DNA of 64,000 bases from Lewinellaceae bacterium. Lineage in GTDB: Bacteria > Bacteroidota > Bacteroidia > Chitinophagales > Saprospiraceae. The notes beneath the pieces were generated by a model that was not told the DNA's origin, ran no database searches, and saw nothing but the letters and a program-made list of their open reading frames with translations. Every line of letters begins with the position of its first letter. Position 1 is the stretch's first letter. Below are positions 48,991 to 56,911 of this stretch, piece by piece. The DNA is taken from positions 62,001-126,000 of the forward strand of contig JADJOD010000014.1 in assembly GCA_016713985.1 (NCBI GenBank). The letters run 5' to 3'. The position numbers and the translations under genes were made by a program.

Positions 48991-48998
48991 TATCTTTG
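48991..48998 (+). promoter_or_regulatory. Probable -7 element (TATCTTTG) of the toxin-antitoxin pair
   Basis: TATCTTTG matches TAnnTTTG and lies 17 bp before the antitoxin ATG at 49016. The region is AT-rich; a -33 box is not clear. Confidence 0.35.
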
Positions 48999-49015
48999 TA
49001 GAAAATATACCTGCC

Positions 49016-49363
49016 ATGTCTACGATCACGCGTATTAACCAGGAAGTAAAAACACTACCCGACAGCCTTCAGCAAAAGGTTCTGGCTTACGTCGAGTTGC
49101 TTAAATACCAGTCGTCAATAGAGAAAGCAGAAAAACTGACCCAAGAGTTAGGAGGTATGGGACAGGCGGCAGACGATGACGTGCTCGTATTGTTATCTAC
49201 AATGGGCGATGTTCCTGGAGGGGATTGGACGGTTGAAGAGTTGCACGAAAAAATAGAAGTTGTCGAACGGGTGAATGAAGCATTGAACCGCATGAAAAAC
49301 GGTGAGCCCGGTATTCCCAACCGGGAAATGCGAAAAAAAGCACAACAATGGCGAAGCAGGTAG
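49016..49363 (+). CDS. Antitoxin of a ParE-type toxin-antitoxin pair
   Basis: The 115-residue product starts at the ATG at 49016 (MSTITRINQEVKTLPDSLQQKVL); a longer upstream frame is not supported. The N-terminal segment resembles the DUF2281-like antitoxin pattern (I-x-x-E-x-x-x-L-P-x-x-x-x-x-x-V-L-x-Y-V-x-x-L). The middle (MGDVPGGDWTVEELHEKIEVVERVNEALNRM) is less typical, and the C-terminus is basic (REMRKKAQQWRSR) as in toxin-binding tails. It overlaps the toxin gene by 16 bp, as is usual for type II pairs with the antitoxin first. The exact DNA-binding fold is not recognised. Confidence 0.75.
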   Translation: MSTITRINQEVKTLPDSLQQKVLAYVELLKYQSSIEKAEKLTQELGGMGQAADDDVLVLLSTMGDVPGGDWTVEELHEKIEVVERVNEALNRMKNGEPGIPNREMRKKAQQWRSR

Positions 49364-49656
49364 TTTGGGACAGGTCGGCTTCCGATGATATGCACCAAAT
49401 TTACAACTTCCTGCTGGGCGTGTCCGAGACCTATCCCGATGCTGTTTTAGAAGCTATTTTTGAAGGAGCCGAATTGATTGAAAGGTTCCCTTTTATCGGT
49501 CGGATCACCCCTGAACTGAATTTACCCTCCATTCGTGAACTCATTATCGAGAAGTATCGGATTATTTACTTCGTTTCCGAGGGCCTGGAGATTCGAATCA
49601 TTATAGTTCGACATTCATCCAGACCTTTGTCAGATATTCCATTTTCAGGAAGGTAA
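49348..49656 (+). CDS. ParE/RelE-family toxin
   Basis: A 102-residue protein of the ParE/RelE toxin superfamily. Typical elements are VVWDRSASDDMHQIYNFLL (N-terminal helix pair), IERFPFIGRITPELNLPSIRELIIEKYRIIYFV (the core beta-sheet with R-E-L and Y-R-I-I-Y) and IRIIIVRHSSRPL at the C-terminus (HxxR-like end). The core motif Y-R-I-x-Y is characteristic for ParE, which poisons DNA gyrase, or for RelE-type mRNA interferases; RxxY composition favours ParE but does not decide it. Translation probably follows the overlapping antitoxin gene. Confidence 0.86.
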   Translation: MAKQVVWDRSASDDMHQIYNFLLGVSETYPDAVLEAIFEGAELIERFPFIGRITPELNLPSIRELIIEKYRIIYFVSEGLEIRIIIVRHSSRPLSDIPFSGR

Positions 49657-49731
49657 TTAGTCGTTTATGTATTTTCCCATCCGTTTGCATCCTTCTCCAT
49701 ACTTTTGGCGGCGATTTTTACCGGCTTTTTC

Positions 49732-50304
49732 ATGTTGAAATTCAACCGCCCGGGTGCGCCCGAACAATTGACCGACGAACAACTGCTGGGAAAATACCTT
49801 TCCGGCAGCGACTCGCGGCATTTGGGGCAGTTATATGAGCGGTATATGCCGATGGTTTACGGAATTTGTCTGAAAATAATGCGCGACCCCGGCAAAGCGG
49901 AAGATGCGGTGATGAACATTTACGAGGAATTGACCCGCAAAGTGAAAGAGCATGAAATCGGATATTTCCGGGGCTGGCTCTACGTACTGGCGCGCAACCA
50001 CTGCCTCATGGAGTGGCGCAAAAACCATCGCCGGCCGACCGACCTGCACGAAGATATGGGCCGGTACGACGCGGTGGAAGAGGCTTTTCAATACGAACTG
50101 CCCAAAGATGGCACACCTTTGGAAAAGTGTATGGATGAACTGCCTCCGCAACAGCGCAACAGCGTCCAGTGGTTTTATTACGAAGACAAATCGTACAAGG
50201 AAATCGCCGAACTGATTGCTGAAGACGTAAAGAAAGTCCGGTCATACATCCAGAACGGCCGCCGGAATCTGAAAATATGCCTCGAAAATGGAAAAGAGTC
50301 ATAA
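49732..50304 (+). CDS. ECF-type RNA polymerase sigma factor
   Basis: A 190-residue sigma factor. I choose the ATG at 49732 because the longer ORF begins at a TTG nine codons upstream. Region 2 is LGQLYERYMPMVYGICLKIMRDPGKAEDAVMNIYEELTRKV, with the core-binding and -10 recognition helices (GYFRGWLYVLARNHCLMEWRK). Region 4 is MDELPPQQRNSVQWFYYEDKSYKEIAELI, a helix-turn-helix, then KKVRSYIQNGRRNLKI. Target regulon unknown. The stop codon TAA (50302-50304) is part of the ATAAGTC word repeat, and the next gene carries an anti-sigma/TonB-like product, so the two probably form a signalling pair. Confidence 0.9.
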   Translation: MLKFNRPGAPEQLTDEQLLGKYLSGSDSRHLGQLYERYMPMVYGICLKIMRDPGKAEDAVMNIYEELTRKVKEHEIGYFRGWLYVLARNHCLMEWRKNHRRPTDLHEDMGRYDAVEEAFQYELPKDGTPLEKCMDELPPQQRNSVQWFYYEDKSYKEIAELIAEDVKKVRSYIQNGRRNLKICLENGKES

Positions 50305-50437
50305 GTCATGAGTCATGAGTCATAAGTCATAAGCCATAAGCCGTGAGCCGCGACTTACAACTCACGACTCACGACTCACGACTTATGACTCCCGACTTAT
50401 GGCTTATGACTCCCGACTTATGACTTATGACTTATGA
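50299..50437. repeat. ATAAGTC-word repeat between sigma factor and TonB-like gene
   Basis: The same words as at 537-679 (CATAAGTC, CATGAGTC, CACGACTT, GACTTATG) are arranged in inverted sense; for instance AGTCATAAGCCATAAG is matched by CTTATGGCTTATGACT. The repeat contains the TAA stop of the sigma factor gene and the ATG (50434) of the next gene, so it borders both reading frames. Confidence 0.85.
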
Positions 50438-51543
50438 AGAATCCTTCTGTGCAACACGACGATGCGCGTTTTCTGGACCTGCTCCGGCGCTGGCAAAGCG
50501 GTGATTTCACCCGTGCCGACGAGTTGGAACTGACATCGCTGACCAATTCCGACGATTTTCGCCGCGAAGCGATGGAAGGATTTATGTCGCTGCCGGCCGA
50601 AGATCACGAGTACAGGCTTCTGAGCCTCCGGCAAAAAGTGCAGCTTCGCTCCGGCGCGATCACAGAAACGGCCCGTCGTGTCATGTTGTTCCGGGTATGG
50701 GCGGCGGCGGCAGCACTGGCTCTGCTGGTCTCTGCCATCTGGTTTTTACCCACCTGGACTTCGGATCAACAATCGCCAGTCGCCGCCGTGCAGGAAGCGC
50801 CGGCCGGTGAAAATACGCCTTCACAAACGGCTCCTTCTCCCGGCGAGGCCGAAATAAAGACAAATGGCGATGTCCCGGAGGCCGCCCGCCCGGCGCCTTC
50901 CGTTTCCGGCCCAGTCGCCCGGCTCGCCGATCACCTGGCAAAAACATCAACCGAGCCGGCTATTCCGGTCGAAACGGCTGATCTGGCGGTCGCCATGCAG
51001 GCAGAACAGAACGATCAGGTGTTAGCGGAAGAGCCGGCGCCTTCTTCAGCAAGTAGTTCGACCGAACAATCCATATCGGAAGAAGACAAAGCCAGTCAAT
51101 TCGTGGTATCCAAACCCCAACCCGATGCGGCGAACGGCGCGCAGGCTGCGAAAGATTTGTCGAAAGCAAAAAAATCTTTACCGGCCCGTGCCCGCGACAG
51201 CATCTGGCACCAAACCGATGTCAAACCCGAAATGGATGCGGCAAAAAAAGAAGCGCGGGAAGAAAATCAGCCGGCCATCAGCGAACCCGGCGGCGGATGG
51301 GATGCTTTCAACGAATACCTGCGCCAAAACGCCCGCCTGCCCCTCGATGCGCGCAATAACAACGTGAGCGGGACGGTCCGGCTGCAATTTGTCGTCAATG
51401 CAAACGGCGAACCCCAGAATTTTATCACCTTGCGCTCGCTTGGTTATGGATGCGACGAGGAAGCGATCCGACTGGTAAAAAACTGGGAATGGGTGCGTGG
51501 TAAAAGTGCGTTCGTCACCGTTGAAGTCCGCTTCGTGCGGTAA
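50434..51543 (+). CDS. Anti-sigma-like protein with TonB C-terminal domain
   Basis: A 369-residue inner-membrane protein. The N-terminal about 75 residues (DARFLDLLRRWQSGDFTRADELELTSLTNSDDFRREAMEGF) are a cytosolic, anti-sigma-like helical region; one membrane helix follows (VWAAAAALALLVSAIWFLPTW). The periplasmic part is Pro/Ala/Ser/Glu-rich to about residue 270, then a TonB C-terminal domain with NARLPLDARNNNVSGTVRLQFVVNANGEPQNF and CDEEAIRLVKNWEWVRGK. TonB proteins pass energy to outer-membrane transporters, so this may link surface signalling with sigma activity. It follows the ECF sigma gene. The dual role is inferred from domain order. Confidence 0.75.
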   Translation: MKNPSVQHDDARFLDLLRRWQSGDFTRADELELTSLTNSDDFRREAMEGFMSLPAEDHEYRLLSLRQKVQLRSGAITETARRVMLFRVWAAAAALALLVSAIWFLPTWTSDQQSPVAAVQEAPAGENTPSQTAPSPGEAEIKTNGDVPEAARPAPSVSGPVARLADHLAKTSTEPAIPVETADLAVAMQAEQNDQVLAEEPAPSSASSSTEQSISEEDKASQFVVSKPQPDAANGAQAAKDLSKAKKSLPARARDSIWHQTDVKPEMDAAKKEAREENQPAISEPGGGWDAFNEYLRQNARLPLDARNNNVSGTVRLQFVVNANGEPQNFITLRSLGYGCDEEAIRLVKNWEWVRGKSAFVTVEVRFVR

Positions 51544-51702
51544 TTGTTTTTTATTCCGCCAACATTCAGGCAAACCAATGCTGCTTCCGGTTGTTTTGCA
51601 TCCATAAATTACGCGCGTTTTCATATAATTTTGCTCCCGGTTTAGTGACTGTTTTCAATCCTTTTTCGTTGGGGCGAACCATTTCAGCCCTGCAGGCAAT
51701 TT

Positions 51703-52287
51703 ATGCAACGACAAGCAGAAGCCCGAATTCCGTCGGAATACGGCCAGTTTACCATGCTGGCATTTGCCGATAAACCTTCCGAAAAGATGCCGCATATCGC
51801 ATTTGTAGCCGAAGGTTTTGACCCCGGCCGGCCGGTGCCGGTGCGTATCCATTCCGAATGTATGACCGGCGACGTATTTGGTTCCAAACGCTGTGACTGC
51901 GGCGAACAATTAGACGCCTCGCTGCGCATCGCCGCCGAACGCGGCGGGGTGGTCATTTACCTGCGCCAGGAAGGGCGCGGGATCGGCCTGATCAACAAAC
52001 TCAAAGCGTATAACCTGCAGGACCTCGGCCTGAATACCGCCGAAGCCAATACCCACCTCGGCTTTGATGTGGATGCCCGGCAATACGACTGCGCTATTTT
52101 TATTCTCCAGGACCTCGGCATTACGGCAGTGGAACTCATCACCAACAATCCCGACAAGGTAGAAGCCCTCCGGCGCTCGCCCGTGCATGTGAACGGGCGG
52201 ATACCTCTCGTCATCCCGCCGCAGGACGATAGTCGCAACTACCTGAAAACCAAGCAGGAACTGATGGGACACTTGCTCGGACTGTGA
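51703..52287 (+). CDS. ribA: GTP cyclohydrolase II
   Basis: A 194-residue stand-alone GTP cyclohydrolase II, the first enzyme of riboflavin biosynthesis. The zinc site is in HSECMTGDVFGSKRCDCGEQ (Cys-x10-Cys-x-Cys), with YLRQEGRGIGLINKLKAYNLQD as the substrate-binding motif and LGF, TNNPDK and VNGRIPL near the C-terminus. In many bacteria RibA is fused to RibB; here it is not. It is 416 bases after the TonB-like gene's start of the 3' region, on the same strand, with an apparent own start; the methyltransferase gene follows after a word repeat. Confidence 0.93.
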   Translation: MQRQAEARIPSEYGQFTMLAFADKPSEKMPHIAFVAEGFDPGRPVPVRIHSECMTGDVFGSKRCDCGEQLDASLRIAAERGGVVIYLRQEGRGIGLINKLKAYNLQDLGLNTAEANTHLGFDVDARQYDCAIFILQDLGITAVELITNNPDKVEALRRSPVHVNGRIPLVIPPQDDSRNYLKTKQELMGHLLGL

Positions 52288-52399
52288 TATTGATGAGGGT
52301 TGATAAAGTTGATGAGGGTTGATAAAAAAGACCAACCTTATCAACCTTATCAACCTTTATCAACCTTATCAACCTTTATCAACCTTTATCAACCCTCAC
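52288..52399. repeat. ATCAACCTT-word repeat between ribA and the methyltransferase gene
   Basis: GTTGATAAAG and GATGAGGGTTGATAA precede a run of ATCAACCTT / ATCAACCTTT units in the opposite sense, so the two halves can pair as in the other word repeats. It starts right after the ribA stop and ends 3 bp before the next ATG (52403). Confidence 0.8.
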
Positions 52400-52402
52400 C
52401 AC

Positions 52403-53014
52403 ATGCCCGACACCACGACATACTGGGAAACCCGCTGGCAAAACGGCGAAACCGGCTGGGATATCCGCGACGTATCACCGCCGCTCGCCGCATTTGCCGA
52501 CCGGGTCGCTCCTGATGAACGAGCCGGAATGGCGGTCCTGATGCCCGGCTGCGGCAATGGCCACGAAGCCGCTTATCTGCTCGGGGCCGGTTTTGAAAAC
52601 ATCACCATGCTCGACATCGCGCCGACGGCTATCAGGACGCTCCGCAACAGGCTGGACCTTGTGGCGCCCGGCTGGCAGGATCGTTTGCAGCTGGTGTGCG
52701 GCGACTTTTTTAAACACGAGGGTGTTTATGACCTCATCCTGGAACAAACTTTTTTTTGCGCGCTTGATCCTTCCTTGCGGGAATCGTACGCCCTGAAAAT
52801 GAAGTCTTTGTTAAAACCCGGCGGCAGGATCGCCGGCGTGTTGTTCGACCGGGAATTTCCCGGCGGGCCTCCATTTGGCGGGAGCCGGGAAGAATATGAA
52901 AGGCTTTTTTCGCCGCATTTCCATATTCATACGCTTGCTCCCTGCTACAATTCCGTTCCACCCCGCGCAGGAACGGAAGCGTTTTTTATTTTATCAAGCG
53001 TAGGTGTGGCATGA
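52403..53014 (+). CDS. TPMT-like class I SAM-dependent methyltransferase
   Basis: A 203-residue methyltransferase. The ATG at 52403 gives TTYWETRWQNGETGWDI, the typical thiopurine-methyltransferase-type start (Y-W-x-x-R-W-x-x-x-x-x-G-W-D). The SAM site is VLMPGCGNGHEAAYLLGAG (motif I), ITMLDIAPTAI (acidic loop) and YDLILEQTFFCALDP. TPMT relatives methylate thiols, selenium or tellurium compounds; substrate unknown. Its final codons (SVGVA) and stop TGA lie inside palindrome D, so the native end may be slightly different if a frame error is present there. Confidence 0.88.
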   Translation: MPDTTTYWETRWQNGETGWDIRDVSPPLAAFADRVAPDERAGMAVLMPGCGNGHEAAYLLGAGFENITMLDIAPTAIRTLRNRLDLVAPGWQDRLQLVCGDFFKHEGVYDLILEQTFFCALDPSLRESYALKMKSLLKPGGRIAGVLFDREFPGGPPFGGSREEYERLFSPHFHIHTLAPCYNSVPPRAGTEAFFILSSVGVA

Positions 53015-53068
53015 ATTATCCAAAAAATTGAAAATTTTCAATTTTTTGGATAATTCATGCCACACCTA
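53001..53068. repeat. Perfect 34-bp inverted repeat D
   Basis: Arms 53001-53034 and 53035-53068 are exact complements with no loop. The outer end reads TAGGTGTGGCATGAATTA, the same 18 bp as in repeat B, while the core differs. It spans the junction between the convergent methyltransferase and TPR-like genes. Confidence 0.95.
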
Positions 53069-53070
53069 AG

Positions 53071-54496
53071 TCAACGTTCCGCCCATTTTTTGATTTGCCC
53101 CGCCAGCCACTCCCGGTGCATCATATCGCGGGCCGGGGGTAATTGTTCGAGCAGCGCCCGGTAACGTTGCCGGTCGCCGGGCATCACTTTCCCGGAATTT
53201 GGCGGTGAATTCCACAAACTTCTGCATTTGTTTTTTGAGGTGGGTATCGATCAACCGGTTGCGGTGCAGGTAGAGCCGGGTGGCTTCGAGATAGGCCAGC
53301 AGCAACTCTGTTTGGCCGGTTTCACAATACACCTTGATCAGCAGACTGCGCACCGTCACGTTGAGCAGCACGTCGGAAACCTCCACCTGCAGGAGGGCGC
53401 GTTGGGCTTCGTCGTAATTTTTCAGGTAATAATGATATTGGGCGAGGTTGTACCGGAACACATTGTCAGCGTATTCGGCCGGCAGCCGGCTGCGGTACTC
53501 GTGCAGAAATTGCCAGACCCAGGCGGTTTGGCCGGTTTTGAGACCAACCGTCGCCATGTTTGTAAAACGCCAGGGCGGAAGTTGGCCGTTTTCAAAAATC
53601 AACTCGTTTTGAAGAAGTAATTTATTGATTTTTAGGTGTTCATGTAAAAAATATTCATCGTTGTACCGGTTGATCCGGCGAGTACAATAATTGAGCAGCA
53701 GGGTGTACAACTGCCTCCGTTCCGAAGCCGGGAAAAAAGACGCGCTGTCGGTCACCCGTTGCCGGGCCTGTTGGTAATATGCGGGCTCGTCGGGATGCCG
53801 GAGCATACCAACCAGGTTCCGGTAAACCTGCACTACGGCTACCTCCGAAAACGCGGGCGATGCAGCCCAGGCGAGCACCTCCTCCAAAAAAAGAATCTCA
53901 TAACGGATGTTTAAAACGGACTCGTAATTGATCACGTCGCAGGCATACCGGAGTTTTTCCGCGATAAAAAAGATGTCCAGCGCAGTTGCGGCGGTCTGGA
54001 GGTGCTGATTGAATTCGTGCTGGTTCCGGTCGCCGAATTCGAGGAAAATTTGCCTGCTGTGCAGTTGTTTTTTGTAAAAACCGGCGTTCCGGAACGGAAT
54101 TGTTTCCGACGATTTTTCCACACCGGCGGCGGCGGTTTTATACTGCTTAGGCAGAGCCAGTTCGTGGTACTGTTGCATCAGCGCCATTTGTTGTTGCCAG
54201 TCGTCCGAAAGAAAGACCTCAACGGCCAGGAATTTTTCGGCCAGCGCCATCAGCCGGCTGGCGAGATGTGCCAGCGACTTTTCGTCCATCGGTTTCCCGA
54301 ACGGCAATTTTTGAAGGATTACCTGTCGCGAAATATTTTCGTGCGCAAAGGCGGGTGCATATTTTTGCACATGATTAAAAAGCAGCAGGCAGTCGCCGTT
54401 TTTATTAAAAAATGGCGATTGCAAAAAGTCGCTGAACCGCGACAATTGCCGCGCGGTAAACGAGCGGAATAATTCAATGAGTTTGCTGTCGGTCAA
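53071..54496 (-). CDS. TPR-like helical protein, paralogue of 37454-38887, frameshifted
   Basis: About 475 residues. The start is the ATG at 54496 (MTDSKLIELFRSFTARQLSRF). It shares the helical layout of the 37454-38887 product: the N-terminal F/R-rich helices, the ALAEKFLAVEVF region and the repeat FRYNLAQYHYYLKNYDEAQRALL followed by LIKVYCETGQTELLLAYLEATRLYLHRNRLI. The main frame ends with an unrelated tail after KFRE; the frame shifted by one base continues with MPGDRQRYRALLEQLPPA and HREWLAGQIKKWAER to a TGA at 53071-53073. The break lies near 53184-53195. Thus the native end is 3 bp before repeat D. Function unknown. Confidence 0.75.
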
Positions 54497-54561
54497 TTCT
54501 TTGCAACTTTACTCGAAAGTTCCGAAAATTCCCGTAGTTTTCTACACCAAATGATACCCGT

Positions 54562-55701
54562 ATGCGCCTGATCCTGCTTTTGTTCTGCATATTGTGCCTT
54601 CGGTGGGGGGGCGGTTTGGCCCAACCGGTAGTGCTTTTTCCGGGTGATACCAACAACGACGGCACGGCGAACCAGTTCGACCTTTTACCCGTCGGTGTGG
54701 CCTACGGCATGGAAGGTTTTCCGAGACAAAACGCTTCGATCGATTGGTTGCCGCAAATATTGTTTCCGGCCTGGCCGGATGCACTTCCGGTCAGCGGCAT
54801 CAACAAGGGTTTTGTGGATTGTGACGGAAACGGCCTGATCGATACGTTTGATATTGAGGCGATTACGCTCAATTTTGACGAATTGCAGAACAATTCGCAA
54901 CCCCCGCCCATGCCTTACCCGCCCAAACTCACCGACACCTGTTTTACCTGCCCCAAACCCGATATTGTCATCACCTACAACCAGGACACCGTGGTGACTT
55001 CCGGAACTGGTTTCGATACCCTGTATGCCGTGGTGACACTCCGTTACCCGCCGGGTGTGCCGACACAGAACGGCGCTTTGGGCATCGCCTTCGACCTGGA
55101 ATACGATTATAACCCGGAGAAAATAAAAGACGCGTTTACGGAAGTGTATCCCGACACGTTCCCCGATACCCGGATGTACGTAATCGCCACCAGCACCCAG
55201 GCGCAATTCTGGCGGCTTCCGGCGCCGGGGAAAATCGGATTTGCGGCGGCGGGGCGTGGGGCGAATGTGTTTTTTATGACGGATACCCTTTTTGTTGTAC
55301 GCTTTGTGATCGAAGACCTGATCATCCGGGAGGAAGAAAAATTCTCGCTGAATATTTCCAATGTGTTGTTGATCAATAAATTGGAGCAGATCGTATGCTT
55401 CGGAAACGTCAAGCAGGAACCCGTCGTCATCACCTCGCCGGTATCCGATCCTGAAAGCCGGCTGCCCGTGGTGCTTCTGTCGCCGAATCCGGTCAGGGAA
55501 ATGCTTGCGGTGGAATCGCCGGAGTCGCCGCTGGAAAAAATGGACCTTCGCGGGACTGACGGGCGGCTTTTATTTTCAGTGAATATGGAGGGGAAAAAGC
55601 ACTTTTATTTGCCGGCGGGGTCATTGCCGCCAGGTGTGTTGCTGGCGCATATTTATACGAGGGGCGGGGTGGTGGTAAAAAAAATTGTGCGGGGGGAGTA
55701 G
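54562..55701 (+). CDS. T9SS type A exported protein with dockerin-like motif
   Basis: A 379-residue protein with a signal peptide (LILLLFCILCLRWGGGLAQ). After it comes a dockerin type I-like calcium-loop pair: GDTNNDGTANQFDLLPVGVAYG (D-x-N-x-D-G motif) and DCDGNGLIDTFDIEAITLNF. The middle (about 125-270) is a beta-rich domain (PDIVITYNQDTVVTS, YAVVTLRYPPG, GKIGFAAAGRGANVFF) of the cohesin-like or bacterial Ig-like type. The C-terminal about 80 residues (VVLLSPNPVREMLAVESP to GGVVVKKIV) are a T9SS type A sorting domain. Such dockerin/Ig proteins are typical surface proteins of Saprospiria. Role unknown. Confidence 0.82.
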   Translation: MRLILLLFCILCLRWGGGLAQPVVLFPGDTNNDGTANQFDLLPVGVAYGMEGFPRQNASIDWLPQILFPAWPDALPVSGINKGFVDCDGNGLIDTFDIEAITLNFDELQNNSQPPPMPYPPKLTDTCFTCPKPDIVITYNQDTVVTSGTGFDTLYAVVTLRYPPGVPTQNGALGIAFDLEYDYNPEKIKDAFTEVYPDTFPDTRMYVIATSTQAQFWRLPAPGKIGFAAAGRGANVFFMTDTLFVVRFVIEDLIIREEEKFSLNISNVLLINKLEQIVCFGNVKQEPVVITSPVSDPESRLPVVLLSPNPVREMLAVESPESPLEKMDLRGTDGRLLFSVNMEGKKHFYLPAGSLPPGVLLAHIYTRGGVVVKKIVRGE

Positions 55702-55739
55702 GTGCATTGTGAGATAGGTTATTGGAGATTTTAAAATAT

Positions 55740-55772
55740 CGTGTCATGTCGAGCGCAGTGCGATATGACACG
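55740..55772. repeat. Short inverted repeat (CGTGTCATGTCGAGCGC type)
   Basis: CGTGTCAT (55740-55747) and ATGACACG (55765-55772) pair; the inner part (GTCGAGCGCAGTGCGAT) pairs imperfectly. It lies 38 bp after the dockerin gene stop. The GAGCGCAG core resembles hairpins dispersed in many Bacteroidota genomes. It may serve as terminator. Confidence 0.5.
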
Positions 55773-55948
55773 CCTGATTAAAGACTCAAGGATTTCAGCA
55801 ATGTTTTCAGGTCTTTATCCGAAATACTTCCCTGCTCCGATTTGTCATTTTATCACAACGGACTTGCCAAATGCCCCTGACTTTTATACCCTCCCCCTGA
55901 AACAGCAAGAAATATTATTGCATTACTTTTGAACGGAAAAATATACAC

Positions 55949-56911
55949 ATGCACGAACACAGCCTCCGCAACTTACGCCAAAAAGAACTGCTCAGCCCGG
56001 AAGAGGCGGACACGATCCGGCAATTTGAAGCCACCCGCCCGTTTTCCCTGCACTGGGAACTCAAAACGATGTTGTACCTCGGCGTTTTACTCCTGAATGT
56101 GGGCCTGGGGGTGCTTATTTATGAAAACCTCGACACCATCGGCCATGCGGCATTGATCATACTGATCGGCTGTGTCAGCGCGGCCTGCCTGTGGTATGCT
56201 TACCGGCGAAGGGCGCCTTTTACACCGGAGCAGGTGCAAAGTCCCACACCCTATTACGACTATATTCTTTACTTGGATGCCTCACTTTTCTGATCATGGA
56301 GGGTTACTGGCAGTACCAGTACAACGTTTTTGGAGAAAAATATGGCCTGGCGACTTTTATCCCGATGGTATTGTTTTTCGGGACGGCTTATTCTTTCGAC
56401 AACCGGGGGGTGCTTTCCTTAGCCGTTACCATGCTGGCTTCCTGGGTGGGTATTACGGTGACGCCTATGGAACTATTGAGCAAGAATGATTTCAACAGCC
56501 TGACGATTATAAACACGGGCGTTTTTCTGGGCATCCTCCTCGCAGTCATCCCTTTCTGAGCGAGCGCCGGGATTTTAAAAACACTTCTCGCTTACCTACC
56601 TGAATTTCAGCATACACCTGCTCATGATCTCCTGTCTGGCCGGCATGATCGCCTTAGATAACAAACTGGTTTACTTCCCTTTATTGTGCCTGGCCTTTGC
56701 ATTTTTTATATGGTATGCCCGGACGCGCGGTTCGTTTTATTTTCTGATCGTGTCGGTGCTATATGGCTACATCGGATTGACCTACATGTTGTTCAGTTCG
56801 GCTCCCGGGCTCGATTTTCAGGTTTACCTGGTTTATTTCTTTCTCTCCTGTGCCGGTATGATCGTATTCTTAGTCAATTATAAAAAAATCCTCCATACCC
56901 AATCCAAATGA
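55949..56911 (+). CDS. DUF2157 membrane protein, three frameshifts
   Basis: Four frame segments join into one protein of about 320 residues. The N-terminus (RQKELLSPEEADTIRQFEATRPFS) is cytosolic; then about eight membrane helices follow, e.g. LYLGVLLLNVGLGVLIYE, ALIILIGCVSAACLWYAY, LATFIPMVLFFGTAYSF, ISCLAGMIALDN and FQVYLVYFFLSCAGMIVFLV. This is the DUF2157 pattern. Frames change at about 56275, 56557 and 56580, each time at a short G, T or A run and with the hydrophobic pattern continuing. The DUF4401 gene overlaps its last codons by 4 bp (ATGA). Function unknown. Confidence 0.75.

Noticed and set aside
55741..55932. ORF of 63 codons starting in the short inverted repeat
   Set aside because: Its start lies inside a hairpin, it has no recognisable protein pattern, and similar hairpins are dispersed non-coding elements.
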